NCBI RefSeq assembly: GCF_024807225.1
Contig: NZ_JANUCO010000001.1
Span: 3,658,001-3,722,000 of the forward strand
From: Chryseobacterium ginsenosidimutans
GTDB taxonomy: Bacteria > Bacteroidota > Bacteroidia > Flavobacteriales > Weeksellaceae
Reading direction: 5' to 3'
DNA: 64,000 bases
Made by a program: the position numbers and the translations under genes. Every line of letters begins with the position of its first letter. Position 1 is the stretch's first letter. Below, piece by piece: positions 28,627 to 40,186 of the stretch. The notes below the pieces were generated by a model that saw nothing but the letters and a program-made list of their open reading frames with translations, did no database searches and was not told the DNA's origin.

Positions 28627-31600
28627 TTATACTAAATCTTTTATCAATTGCAATCCTACTGTCATTTCATGTACTATTTCTTGCTCCATAGCAGTATAAT
28701 TCATGTTTTCTTCAATACGTTTCTCCCAATTGGAAGTTTGTTCTGCCAATTTAATCAAGCCAGTAGTTCCGGCAGTTTCCTCTGAGCTTATGAAGAATTT
28801 TCTTTAGCTCTTCGGTATCTTTTTCTTTCACCGCTGATTTTACATTTTCTTTAGCTTGATTAAGCTCCTGAATCACTAAGTTTAAAAATATAACTTTAAA
28901 ATCATCATCATCACCCATCTGCTCGCTCAGAAGATTCATATCCAAATATACCTCAGGATGTTGTAAAATTTCTGACAATTCCTGAGAGTCAGCGCCCATA
29001 TGTTTTTTCAGCATTTCTAAAAGATCGTTTTGTCTAAGAGGTTTTGACAGGAAATCATTCATCCCCGAACTCAGACATTTTTCTTTTTCACCTAAAACGT
29101 TTCCTGCGGTAACACCAATAATCGGAACGGCAGAATATTCCGGCAGCAGACGAATCTGTTTCGTAGCTTCAATCCCGTCCATTACTGGCATCTGTACATC
29201 CATTAAAACGATATCAAAAAACTGATCACGGCATTGTTCTATAGCCTGCAAACCATCGGTTGCTTCTGTTAGTTTTGCATCCGGAATCAGTGATTTCATC
29301 ATTCTGTTATTCAGAACCATATTCACCGGATTATCATCGACAAGCAAAACGTTGGGAGAAGCCATTAGTGGGAAATGCTCTTCGTTTTGCACTGGTTTAG
29401 AGGCGGCCAATTCTTTTTCTGAGCTTTTAACTGCACGTCGCAATGTTTTGTATAATTCTTCAGATTTAATAGGTTTTAGCAGAAAATAGGAGCTTTCTTC
29501 CTTTCTGAATGAATTGATAACGTCATGCTCTTCAGAGGATGTATGAAGAATAACGAGAGGCGATGCCTCATTTTGTTCATTGAATAGCTGCTTTATTTTT
29601 TCAATTGTTTCTAAACCTGATATAATGGGCATATGGTAATCTACCAGAATAATATCAAAACGCTCACCGGCTAAAAGCATCTGAAGAGCCTCCATTCCGT
29701 TGGCAGCAAGCTTAGAATCTATATTCTTGTAAGCAAGCATGTGCTGAAGAATAACCCTGTTTGCTTCGTTATCGTCAACAATTAGAACCTTGTTGATTTT
29801 TAGTATTTCATCCTCGCTTTGATCAGAAATTTCAAAAGGAATCTCAATATCAAAATAGAAAACAGAACCTTTCCCAAGTTCACTTACCAAAGTAAGATTA
29901 CTTCCCATATATTTCAAAATATTATTTGAAATGGTAAGTCCGAGTCCTGTTCCACCATAACGTTTGCTGATAGAACTGTTTTCCTGAGTAAAAGCATTAA
30001 AGATATGCTGCTGTTTTTCTACAGGAATACCAATTCCTGTATCTCTTACTGAGAATCGCAATTTTATATTTTTGTCGTCTAGATTCAGTTTTTCAACTTT
30101 AAGCTCAATCTCACCTTGTTCTGTAAATTTTACAGCATTCCCAAGAAGATTGATCAAAATCTGCTTCAATCGTGTTTCATCAAGCCAGATTGTTTTAGGT
30201 AATCCCGGTTCAATATTTAAAAGAAGTTCGATATTTTTTTTCTGAGACTGATAAAGAACTGCATTAATGACCTGGCTCACCATATCATAAACATTGGCTT
30301 TTTCTATCAAAAGTTCCATTTTTCCTGATTCAATTTTAGAGAAATCAAGGATGTCATTAATTATATTCAGCAGATTTTCACCCGATTCATTAATGTAATT
30401 GAGGTACTGTGTTTGTATCTCATTTAATGGTGTTTGAAGCAAGAGATCCGAAAACCCGATGACGCCGTTGAGCGGAGTTCTTATCTCATGGCTCATATTG
30501 GCTAAAAATTCAGATTTGGTTTTGTTGGCAATATCTGCCATTTGTTTTGCATTTTTTAGCTCTTCATTAGTTTTTACAGACTCCGTAATATTTTGTGCAG
30601 AAACAATAACTCCGCCCATTACCTTATCTGATAAATACCAAGGGCTTACCCCAATATTATAATGCTGTATCCCTTCTTTATGAGGAACTTCCAAAGCCAT
30701 GTCTTTATTTATGTAAGCTTTACCTCCGAGTGCATCTCTATATATTTTTTTTCTTTCATCCGGTACATTGGGCGAAACGGTAAACATATTTTTTCCGATA
30801 AGGTCTGTATCATGCATCTGAAATTCATTTTTCCAACTGCTGCTTACTGCAAGATAATTGAGGTCTTTATCGAACATTGCCACCGCAGTAGGAACGTATG
30901 TTATAAATGACTGTAGCATGGCTTCTTTTGTAGCCAATTCGATATATATGTTTTTGAAGGTATCAATATCCTGAATAATCCCAAATACTCTTTTACAAAC
31001 TCCATCTTCAAATTCAGGTATTCCCTTCACTCTTACCCATATCATCACTCCATCGTGGCGTATGAGCTGTAATTCTTCATCATATGGTATCCCTTTTTTT
31101 ACCGCTCTTTCAAATAATGATTCTACTTTTTTTCTGCTTTCTGTACTGTAAAACCCTAATGCATTTTCAAAATCAGGCTGAAATGCCTTGTCTATTTTAT
31201 GTATTTCTTTAGTAGATTGCGACCAAAAAACAGTATTGGTCTTAAGATTGACTTCCCAACCTCCTACTTGAGCTACGGCACTCGTCTGTTCTAACATCTT
31301 CTTAGTGTACAGCAAATCTTTTTCGAGAGACATCCTTTCTGTAACATTCAAAGCTGTACTTACCACATATGGCACTCCTTCTTTATCAGTTTCTACAAGA
31401 TTATGATACATCCAGATCATTTCTTCTCCTTCCTTAGATTTCAGGATCATGGTTCCCAGATCTTCCTGATTAGTGTTGATTCTTTCGAGATATTCTGCAA
31501 GTAAAAGCCAGTTTTTTTCAGGAACGAGATCTTTTAAATTCAATTTTTTAACTTCTTCTGCCGAATATTGAAGTATTTTTCTTCCTTTTTCATTAACTGA

Positions 31601-32533
31601 AAGTATATTTCCCTGCATATCATGCATACTCATTAATCCGATTGCGTTTTCAAAAAAACTTCTGAAGCGACGTTCGGAACTTTCAAGTTTTTGCTTTTCT
31701 TCGATCTGTTGGGTAATATTTATTCCGAAGCAGAAAATCTCAGAATTGTTCTGGTTCTGTTTTAAAGACCACTCTACTATAATATTTGTGCCATTGCTAA
31801 TTTTTGTGGAAGTAGAAAATGTAAATTCCTCCTGAATATCCGGAAGTTTTTTTATGAGCCGCTGCAATTCACTATTATCTTCGCCCAATAACCTAAAAAA
31901 ATTCTGATCAGTGGCATTTATTTTATTAAACTTAAAAATTTTCGTGAAAGCGGGATTAGCATCCTTAAGCATAAAGTCATTATCCAGGACACAAATTAAG
32001 TTATTGGAAATATTGAAAGTCTGCTGAAAATATTCAGCTCGAATATTGTTCCTTTTTCCTATCAAGAGAGTGGTAACAGCTGTTCCTATTTTTTTTAGAG
32101 CAGTTATCTGATTGTCTGTGAGTATTTTCGATTTATAGTCGATAACACATAAAGTTCCCAATGCAAATCCTTCATCATCTATAAGCGGGATTCCTACATA
32201 AAAGCGAATGCCACCGGTTAGTATCAGTGGATTTTCAAATGACCTTTCGTCTGATAATGTATCATTGATTATTACAACCTCTCCACTTGCAATTGTATAT
32301 TGGCATAAAGTACTTTTTCTGTCTACAGAATCAAAATCAAGTCCTATGCAACTTTGGATTACCTGTGCTTCACTTTCCATCATAGCGATAAGTGCAGCCG
32401 GACAATCCGCAATAAGTGCAGCTGTTTCTGCAAAAATATCTAACTGCGGATCTTTTGGCATCTGCAAAAGGTCAAAAAACTTAAGCTTATTAATTCGTCC
32501 ATCTTCATTATCAGGAACAGGGTATTTATCCAT
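28627..32533 (-). CDS. Multi-sensor hybrid histidine kinase with GAF, PAS, two REC and an HPt domain (single-base frameshift)
   Basis: The protein has a GAF domain (about 15-165), then four PAS-like domains to about 660, then HisKA (SHEIRTPLNG, His about 681) and HATPase (DTGIGI, GTGLGL). Two REC domains follow (VDYHMP Asp about 965; MDVQMP Asp about 1112), then an HPt domain (LHKLRG, His about 1248). The frame breaks just after that His at the TTT at 28776-28778. Dropping one T restores GTAGTTGLIKLAEQTSNWEK and a stop at 28627, giving 1301 residues. It is cytosolic with no transmembrane helix. The signal and partner regulator are unknown. Confidence 0.88.
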
Positions 32534-33363
32534 ATAACAGCGTCTTCTTTTAGAAATAATATTAGTTTTCTTAAGGCTTAAAAATTTAATTATTTTAACT
32601 AATAATTGATTATGTAAACAAAATTACAAATTATTTTACACTTAACCGTAACTCTTTATTTCTAGTAGTCACTACATGTTTTGATTGTTCATAATAGTCG
32701 TCCTTCGAAGACGATAGTAATGATTGAATTTCACAATACAACAATTATTTCATGTTCCTTTTCTGATCTTCAAATTTCAAATTTTGTGGTGTGGTTATTT
32801 TGTAGAAGGATAGATGCCGATAATTTTTTCCCGTTTTTGCTCTGCACATTTTTCAGAATGGATGTTCGCCCTTTTCCCGATCAGTAGACTGATGTCATCA
32901 TGGCTGTGTTCAATACCCCTTATATTGCTAAAAAGAATCCATTAACAGATGTCAGGATATTTGATCATCTTTTGATTGATCATACTGGCTTGTAAAAATT
33001 TGTTTTTGATTTTCAGGCAATGTAAATTTCACTACTGTCTCGTTTTATTGGGCACAAAGCAAAATTTTAATAATTGGATTTAGAGCATACCCTCCATTTT
33101 GGTTTTTGAAGAGAAACAACTTGCCAATTGTTCAGTCATTAGACATTCCGTAATAGGAGTTCTTCTTCAGCTGCAAATCAGCTCCCTAATAATGAAATAA
33201 TTAACAAATAAAAAAACGTTTATATTCGATAAGTATTTGCTTTCCTAATAAATCAATTATTTTAGGGCGTTTATTAAGCATATGCAATAGCATGTTAAAT
33301 AGTATCAATTTTTCTTGATAGTTTTCTATCTTTGTACCGTTCAGGATAAAAACCCGACATGAT
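32534..33363. other. Long intergenic region, no gene supported
   Basis: 830 bases. A -7-like TAATTTTG lies on the minus strand at 32619-32626 ahead of the kinase, and TATCTTTG on the plus strand at 33327-33334 ahead of the FAD dehydrogenase. The rest, including a short open frame near 32681-32887, shows no recognisable protein and is probably non-coding or worn-down sequence. Confidence 0.4.
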
Positions 33364-34905
33364 ATGCAAAAAGACATCGAAATTACGTTGCTCCCCCATG
33401 AGGTAGAGCAAACCGAGTTAATCAATCAAAAACTAGCTGAAGCCTTAAAATTACCTGAATCTAGGATCAAAGGCTTTGAGATTCTTAAAAGATCTATTGA
33501 TGCCCGTTCACGAAAAGTCATTTTCCGTCTTCAGGTAAAGGTTTTTGTGGATGAAGAAGCCATTCCTGAAGTGTATACCATCAACTATCCAAATGTAAGT
33601 ACGGCTAAGCCCGTGATTATTATCGGGGCTGGTCCGGCTGGTTTATTTGCGGCTCTTCAGTGTATCGAAAACGGATTAAAACCCATTATTATCGAACGTG
33701 GTAAAGATGTAAAGCAACGCCGTAGAGATCTGGCTGCCATTAATAAACAAGGTTTGGTAAATACCGAATCCAATTATTGTTATGGAGAAGGGGGTGCAGG
33801 TACTTATTCCGATGGTAAATTATATACACGGTCTAATAAACGCGGCGACATTAACAAGGTGCTTCAGGTTTTTGTAAACCATGGCGCAAATCCTGATATC
33901 GCAATCGATGCCCGTCCACACATTGGTACCAACAAACTTCCACATATTATTACTTCCATAAAAGACACCATCTTAAATGCTGGAGGTGAAGTAATGTTCG
34001 ATAGTCAAATGACCGATATTTTAATCGAATTTGACAAAGTAAAAGGAATAGAAATTAATTTTCAGGACAAGTTGTTTGCCGATGATATTATCCTGGCAAC
34101 AGGTCATTCGGCAAGAGACGTTTACGAATTATTAAACAAAAAGAACATTCTGATTGAGGCCAAACCTTTTGCTTTAGGGGTAAGGATAGAACATCCTCAG
34201 GAAATTATTGATTCGGCACAATACCATTGCGATATCCGTTCAGAATTTTTACCACCTGCTTATTATAGTTTGGTAGAGCAGGTTGGTCCCCGCGGTGTAT
34301 TTTCTTTTTGCATGTGTCCTGGAGGTATTATTGCTCCATGTGCTACTGGTGAAAATGAAATTGTGGTTAACGGTTGGTCGCCATCTAAGCGGAACAACCC
34401 TTATGCCAACTCCGGAACAGTGGTTCAGGTTACCTTAGATGATGTTCAGGGTTACGATCCGCTAAGGATGTTGAATTTTCAATCAGAAATAGAAAAAAGA
34501 GCCTTTGAAGCTGGCGGTGGCAATTTGGTAGCTCCTGCACAACGCATGGTGGATTTTGTGAATAATAAATTATCGATCGATCTGCCAAAGAATTCTTATC
34601 TCCCAGGTACCAAAAGTTCGATGCTCGATAACATTCTGCCCGATTTTGTATCTGATAGTTTGCGTGCAGCATTGCCTTTGTTTGGAAAAAAAATTAGAGG
34701 TTATTATACCAATGAAGCTATTTTGGTTGGTGTTGAAAGTAGAACATCATCGCCGGTTAGGATTCCAAGGGATAAAGAAACCTATCAGCATCCTCAGGTA
34801 AAAGGTTTATATCCCTGTGCAGAAGGTGCCGGTTATGCAGGCGGAATTGTATCTGCCGCAATAGATGGAATTAACTGTGCGAATGCAATAGTAAGCGCAT
34901 CATAA
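33364..34905 (+). CDS. FAD-dependent dehydrogenase (COG2509-like)
   Basis: This 513-residue protein has an N-terminal about 80-residue domain. A Rossmann dinucleotide motif follows (VIIIGAGPAGLFAAL, about 90) with the acidic residue after it (IIIERGKD). The middle has GEGGAGTYSDGKLYTR, and the C-terminus has the flavin-contacting CAEGAGYAGGIVSAAIDG. This is the layout of the uncharacterised NAD(FAD)-utilising dehydrogenases found widely in Bacteroidota. The cofactor is FAD; the substrate is unknown. It stands alone with a -7 box about 30 bases upstream. Confidence 0.88.
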   Translation: MQKDIEITLLPHEVEQTELINQKLAEALKLPESRIKGFEILKRSIDARSRKVIFRLQVKVFVDEEAIPEVYTINYPNVSTAKPVIIIGAGPAGLFAALQCIENGLKPIIIERGKDVKQRRRDLAAINKQGLVNTESNYCYGEGGAGTYSDGKLYTRSNKRGDINKVLQVFVNHGANPDIAIDARPHIGTNKLPHIITSIKDTILNAGGEVMFDSQMTDILIEFDKVKGIEINFQDKLFADDIILATGHSARDVYELLNKKNILIEAKPFALGVRIEHPQEIIDSAQYHCDIRSEFLPPAYYSLVEQVGPRGVFSFCMCPGGIIAPCATGENEIVVNGWSPSKRNNPYANSGTVVQVTLDDVQGYDPLRMLNFQSEIEKRAFEAGGGNLVAPAQRMVDFVNNKLSIDLPKNSYLPGTKSSMLDNILPDFVSDSLRAALPLFGKKIRGYYTNEAILVGVESRTSSPVRIPRDKETYQHPQVKGLYPCAEGAGYAGGIVSAAIDGINCANAIVSAS

Positions 34906-35106
34906 CAAAATTTATATTATACCAATTGTTGTATCCGGGAAATATATATTCTAACGTAAGAGCGCAGTCTAACAGTGAATTTAATATACTTAAAAAGAAT
35001 TTTATAAAAATATTTCAGCCAGAAGTTGATGCCTGAAATTTAAGCATTGGTTATATTACCATAAAACCTAAAACAAATCACACCTTATAGACCAAAATAA
35101 TTATTT
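34906..35106. other. Short intergenic region, nothing recognised
   Basis: About 200 AT-rich bases between converging genes. No convincing terminator stem was found. Confidence 0.35.
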
Positions 35107-35637
35107 TTAGGGATTTAGAGGGATTTTAGTTACTATACTATCTTCTAAAACTTTGTAGCCTTTAGATTCCAATTCCATTATATAATTATCACAACCTAAA
35201 ATTGTTGCATTATATTTATTATGAAAAGATTTAATAATCTCCTCGTATTTATTAGATTTTGTATACCTATAAATTGCCCGATTATTTTTATTGAGACTTA
35301 TTGCATGATGTATGGTCTGAAATGGTTGTAAAATAATCAAGTCCTCACGGCATAATGCATCGTTTCTCGTATAATATCCATTTTTAAAATATAAATATGG
35401 TTCTAATACTTTTCCATTTTCCAACACATAAGATTTTCCGTAAAAGCCAAAAGGATCAATAATATAAGTATTATTAGTATTATTTTTTATAATTTCCTCT
35501 GTAACCTTTTCAGTTGATTGGGTATCAATATATTTGGATGGAAATATAATATCAACATCTTTTCCCTTATTCAATTTCATTTGATTTGAACAAAAAATAA
35601 ATAAAAAACAAAAAGACAATAAAATAATTTTCTTCAT
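35107..35637 (-). CDS. Lipoprotein, possible immunity protein of a decayed toxin
   Basis: This 176-residue protein has a lipoprotein signal (MKKIILLSFCFLFIFC, lipobox LFIFC-S). The rest is not a family I know. It lies directly downstream, on the same strand, of a broken gene that carries an HExxH motif. This toxin-then-immunity order is common for secreted polymorphic toxins. The immunity role is inferred only from that arrangement. Confidence 0.6.
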   Translation of the reverse strand: MKKIILLSFCFLFIFCSNQMKLNKGKDVDIIFPSKYIDTQSTEKVTEEIIKNNTNNTYIIDPFGFYGKSYVLENGKVLEPYLYFKNGYYTRNDALCREDLIILQPFQTIHHAISLNKNNRAIYRYTKSNKYEEIIKSFHNKYNATILGCDNYIMELESKGYKVLEDSIVTKIPLNP

Positions 35638-35646
35638 AATTTTAAT

Positions 35647-36042
35647 TTAATGTTTAGACATTTTTAAAAAGTATTCAGTAACATTTTTTAAATGCAAAAG
35701 TCTTCTTTTCTCCATAAATCCTGTCCAATTAAAAGTTTCTAAGTAAGCAGATAATTTATCTTATTGATTATTAATATAGCTATTGCCTTGATATATTCCG
35801 GCTTTAAAATTAAAAAAATGCTTTCGTTCATGTAAAACGGTCGAGGCGGCAGTAGAATTAACTTCTATTTCATCAATAAAACGTGGGGTTAAAATTATTT
35901 TCCCATTTATACGATTTGTAACTCCCAAAGCTATATCTTCTTACCATTTACATACAATTCCATTAATTGATTTGTAGAACCAGTGGTATAATTTAAATAT
36001 CCTTTGGAAAAATCAGCTAAAGTACTTAAAGCACGATAAGGG
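35647..36042 (-). pseudogene. Decayed HExxH metallopeptidase-like toxin fragment
   Basis: Translated on the minus strand, the region reads RALSTLADFSKGYLNY ... MELYVNGKK, then shifts frame near 35937. It continues with GKIILTPRFIDEIEVNS and TVLHERKHFFNF (a zinc-protease HExxH), meets TAA at 35761-35763, and goes on with DKLSAYLETFNWTGFMEK to a final stop at 35647. The damage is a shift plus a nonsense codon, unlike the single GTTTC insertions elsewhere, so this looks like true decay. It is probably the orphan C-terminal domain of a secreted polymorphic toxin. Confidence 0.6.
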
Positions 36043-36240
36043 TATTAAAGCGCGCTTATTTTTAAGAAAAAATCACTGTAATTTTATCGGGGACAAATGA
36101 GGAACAAAAACGTCCACAAATCAAGTATAAATCATCAAAATAAAAAAAAAAAAACAAAACATTGATAATCAACAGAATACAAATTAATTGATTTTTAATA
36201 ACTAAATTGTAAATTATTTATAATCAGTTAATTGAAATTA
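36043..36240. other. Non-coding flank left of the integrated element
   Basis: About 200 AT-rich bases between the decayed toxin and the left attachment core. Nothing else was seen. Confidence 0.35.
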
Positions 36241-36255
36241 TTATTTCCCGATACA
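36241..36255. other. Left attachment-site core (att)
   Basis: The sequence TTATTTCCCGATACA is identical to the mnmE 3' end at 61804-61818. Read on the minus strand, the flank also partly matches mnmE (ggaatattt before the core), consistent with an older target-site relationship. Confidence 0.8.
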
Positions 36256-36301
36256 GTATCTAAATATTCCTTTATTTATGGTACTTTAAAGACATAACGG
36301 T

Positions 36302-36317
36302 GTACAAAAGTGGTACA
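36302..36317. other. Integrase arm-type site, left end
   Basis: GTACAAAAGTGGTACA, an exact 16-bp match to 61693-61708 near the right end. It lies 47 bases inside the left core. Confidence 0.65.
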
Positions 36318-36428
36318 TGATTAAGGTGCTGCAACATCTTTTTTTTCTACATTTTCGCACGAATCTCATCATGTTAAACACTTGCAAACCAATACTTTAC
36401 AATATTTGACAATGAATTTAAAAATACA

Positions 36429-36443
36429 TTTGTACTACTTTTG
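36429..36443. other. Second arm-type site, left end (inverted)
   Basis: TTTGTACTACTTTTG, an exact 15-bp match to 61656-61670. Its complement CAAAAGTAGTACA differs by one base from the core of the site at 36302, so both probably bind the same protein. Confidence 0.6.
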
Positions 36444-36696
36444 TCACCTCCAACCTTATAAATTGCTGTAAATTAGACAATTAACATTTCCCGAATGCGA
36501 CAGTGATAATTGATACATTTCGCCTGTACACCTCAAATTTTATCTAATTTTAAGGACGAAAATAATGTAAAATTCTAGTAAGTATAGCTCAAATTTTATA
36601 TTAAATGGTTTAATTAATGACGAATTGTCAAACATGCTTGAGGTTAAATTCCATAACCAAAATTCACTCCTATAATTATTTCTCTGCTTCCTATTT

Positions 36697-37002
36697 TCAT
36701 TTTATGCTTCCTCGTTTTTTAATGGGTTTTTCCTCTGATTTTAGTACATCATTAATTGATTTAAAACTCTGTTCCTTCGGTTTTAAAATATCAACCATTT
36801 CTTCTAAACCACCAACAACTGAAAGCAATTTTAGAAATGAATCCAAAGAGATCAAGCCTTTTTGCTCAAATTTCCTGAGAGTTGGTAAAGGAACACCTGA
36901 TCTGTCAGCCAAACCTTCCTGTGTTAGATTCATTTGTAATCGTCTTTCACGGATATTATCAACTATTTTCCTTTGAGTTTTTGCTAAAGAAATAAATAAC
37001 AT
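36697..37002 (-). CDS. XRE-family helix-turn-helix regulator (left border of the defence island)
   Basis: This 101-residue protein has an HTH_3 domain at about 13-65 (IRERRLQMNLTQEGLADRSG followed by VPLPTLRKFEQKG). It ends in a basic tail. It is divergent from hsdR, with about 195 bases between the starts, and is a likely repressor of the restriction operon or of its own gene. A second XRE regulator at 51721-52029 closes the same island. Confidence 0.85.
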   Translation of the reverse strand: MLFISLAKTQRKIVDNIRERRLQMNLTQEGLADRSGVPLPTLRKFEQKGLISLDSFLKLLSVVGGLEEMVDILKPKEQSFKSINDVLKSEEKPIKKRGSIK

Positions 37003-37150
37003 TATAGTAGTATTTAGAACAGTTATTTAAGAATAAATAACATTATTATATTATAAATATACGGTATTTTTAGGTGATTACATTGTAAGACATTTACTAA
37101 AAGCAATCTATAAAATATCTGATTTCTAGTATAAATACTGTTTCCCGTAA

Positions 37151-37180
37151 TTGTGAAAATAGTTTTTTTGATTATATTTG
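37151..37180 (+). promoter_or_regulatory. hsdR promoter
   Basis: TTG (37151-37153), a 19-base spacer and TATATTTG (37173-37180) form a full flavobacterial consensus. It predicts a start of transcription roughly 12 bases before the TTG start codon at 37198 and supports that unusual start. Confidence 0.65.
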
Positions 37181-37197
37181 AAGAAAACTGAATATCA

Positions 37198-40015
37198 TTG
37201 ACTAACCTTAACCAAAATCCAGAGCAAAAAGCCCGCGACCAAATTGATGATATGCTTCGACAAGCTGGCTGGCACGTGCAATCTAAAAATAATATCGATT
37301 TCAGTGTAGGATTGGGTGTTGCTATTCGTGAATACCAAACCAGTGTTGGTCCCGCAGATTATTTACTTTTTGTCAATCAAAAACCTTTGGGTTTAATTGA
37401 AGCCAAAAAAGAGGATGAAGGACATCGGCTTTCGGTTGTTGAAGAACAGTCAAAAGAGTACGCAACAGCGGCACTTAAATTTTTCAAGAATACAGAAGGA
37501 TTAAAATATATCTACGAAAGCACGGGCGTTCTTACCCGATTTACCGATTATACCGACCCAAAACCAAGAGGGAGAAATGTTTTTAGTTTCCATAAGCCGG
37601 AGACTTTGTTGGAATGGTCAAAAAGAGAAAAAAGTTTACGAGGGCGGTTTTCAGATTATCCTACATTGGATGAAACAGGTTTGCGTCCGGCACAGATTAT
37701 TGCCATAAATAATTTAGAAAAATCTTTTAAAGGCAACCGACCAAAAGCGCTGATTCAAATGGCGACGGGTGCGGGTAAAACTTTTACTGCAGCTACTTTT
37801 ATTTACCGCTTATTGAAATTTGCAAAAGCTAAACGCATTTTGTTTTTAGTAGATACCAAAAACTTAGGCGAACAAGCTGAGCAGGAATTTAGGGCGTATC
37901 AACCACAGGATGATAACCGAAAGTTTACAGAGCTGTACAATGTGCAACGATTGACCTCGAGTTATATCGCTGATGAAAGTCAGGTGTGTATTTCTACCAT
38001 TCAGCGGATGTATTCTATTCTGAAGGGCGAGGAAATGGATGAGGATGAAGATGTCGTTAATCCTAATGAAAATTCTTCCTGGATAGAAAAACAGTTGGCA
38101 AAAAAAGATGCCATTCCGGTTACTTACAATTCAAAAGTTCCTATTGAGCAATTTGATTTTATTATTATTGATGAATGCCACCGTTCTATTTATAATCTTT
38201 GGAAACAGGTGTTGGATTATTACGATGCTTTTTTGGTGGGCTTAACCGCAACGCCTGACAAAAGAACCTTTGGTTTTTTTAATGAAAATGTAGTGAGCCA
38301 ATATACTTACGAAGAATCTGTTATTGATGGCGTGAACGTTCCTTATGATGTTTACTTAATCGAAACCGATATTTCCACCAAAGGAGCTTTGATAGAAAAA
38401 GGCTGGTTTGTAGATAGAAGAGATAAACTGTCGAGAGCTAAACGCTGGCAACAGGAAGATGAAGACACTGCTTATTTGTGCAACGATTTAGATAAAAAAG
38501 TAGTCAACATCAGCCAAATCAGAACGATTATTACGACTTACAAAGACGCTTTAAGAAAAGACATTTTCCCTAATCGTTTTGATGAAAATGGCGAGTATGA
38601 AGTGCCTAAAACTTTGGTATTTGCCAAAACCGACAGCCACGCAGATGATATCATCAACATCATCAGAGAAGTGTTTGACGAAGGCAATGATTTCTGCAAA
38701 AAAGTAACCTATAAAATAGAAGAAGACCCAAAATCGGTATTGAACCGTTTTAGAAACGACTATTATCCGCGTATTGCCGTTACGGTAGATATGATTGCGA
38801 CCGGAAACCGATGTAAAACCTTTGGAGGTGTTGCTGTTTATGCGTGATGTAAGAAGCATCAATTATTTTGAACAAATGAAAGGACGTGGTACCCGTACCA
38901 TTTCTGCTGATAAATTAAAACTGGTGACCAAAACTGCCGATGCTAAAACACATTTTGTGATTGTAGACGCAGTGGGTGCCACAAAATCTAAAAAGACCGA
39001 CAGCCGTCCGCTGGAACGTGCGCCAACCATTCCCTTAAAAGATTTGTTGCAGGCCGTTACAATGGGTGTGCAGGAAGAAGATGTGTATCTTTCTTTGGCT
39101 AACCGACTCATCCGTTTGGAAAAACAACTGACCGATGCCGAAAAAGAGAAAATACAAGAACTGGCAAAAGGCAAAAGCTTAAAGCAGATGACCCGCGAAC
39201 TGATTGAGGCTTTTGATGCTGATGTAATTGCCGATAAAGCAAATGCTATTATTGCACAAATCCCAGTGGATGAACGTACGCCTGCAAAAGAAGAGCAAGC
39301 CAGAGCCGAAGCTCAGGAAGCTTTGCTAAAAACAGCTTCACTAACCTTTAATGGAAAATTGAACGACCATATTGATAATGTGCGCAAACAGCACGACCAG
39401 ATTATTGACCATATCAATCTGGATGAAGTAATTAAAGCAGAATGGGACACTGAATCTGTGGACAAAGCCAAAGCAATGATTAGCGATTTCAGCGAATACC
39501 TGAAAGCCAATAAAGATGAGATACAGGCACTGAGTATTTTCTACGACCAACCTTATAACCGCCGCAACATTACTTTTAAAATGATAAAAGAAGTAATGGA
39601 TAAACTGAAACTGGAAAAACCGCTCTTGGCTCCGGCTCATGTTTGGAGTGCTTATGCCGGTATAGAAGAAGTGAAAAGCGATTGCCCGAAAGATGAACTG
39701 ACGGCATTGGTTTCTTTGATTAGAAAAGTGTGTGGTATAGATGAAGAACTGAAACCTTTTGATAAAACCATTGACGAGAATTTTAAGCGTTGGATTTTTG
39801 CACAAAATGCCGGACAGCACAACCGCTTTAGCACCGAGCAAATGAAATGGTTGCGAATGATAAAAGACCACATTGTAAGTTCGTACCACATTGAGCTCGA
39901 TGATTTAGATTATAACCCGTTTGACAGCAAAGGCGGAAGAGGAAAGATGTACCAATTATTTGGTAATGAAATGGACAGTATTATTAATGAATTAAATGAA
40001 GCGTTAGCTGCATAA
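37198..40015 (+). CDS. hsdR: Type I restriction enzyme R subunit HsdR (single-base frameshift)
   Basis: It starts with TTG at 37198, because no ATG lies between the promoter and the conserved N-terminus (NPEQKARDQIDDMLRQAGWH). The nuclease domain shows GPADYLLF ... GLIEAKKE (about 50-70). The helicase motor has ATGAGKTFTA (about 190) and IIIDECHRS (about 322). The frame breaks at the AAA at 38815-38817. Removing one A gives DMIATGTDVKPLEVLLFMR and a continuous 938-residue protein. HsdR cleaves unmodified foreign DNA after ATP-driven translocation. The partners hsdS and hsdM lie 3 and 7 kb downstream, separated by two other defence modules. Confidence 0.88.
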
Positions 40016-40027
40016 AAACTATAAATT

Positions 40028-40186
40028 ATGACAACACAAGAAATTATAAGCGCAATTATTGGAGCAATAGTAGGGGCAGGAATATCTATCCCAATTACAT
40101 TAAAGATTTCAAAATCAAATTCTAATAACGTAACTCAAAGTAATATTAAAAGTAATGGAGACGTTGTGGGTCGAGATAAAAAATGA
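40028..40186 (+). CDS. 52-residue single-span membrane protein, part of the ABC-3C module
   Basis: This short gene starts with ATG 12 bases after the hsdR stop. One membrane helix (about residues 6-25, IISAIIGAIVGAGISIPITL) is followed by an Asn/Ser linker and the motif SNGDVVGRDKK. Its stop overlaps the next start as ATGA, so translation is coupled. The GDVVGRDK motif recurs as GGDVVAGNK at the N-terminus of the next protein, which suggests a shared partner or oligomerisation tag. Known: ABC-three-component systems often carry small variable membrane or effector parts. The role here is inferred. Confidence 0.6.
   Translation: MTTQEIISAIIGAIVGAGISIPITLKISKSNSNNVTQSNIKSNGDVVGRDKK

Noticed and set aside
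32681..32887. 68-residue open frame on the plus strand
   Set aside because: Low-complexity hydrophobic translation, no ribosome-binding site, inside a long AT-rich spacer; no family resemblance.
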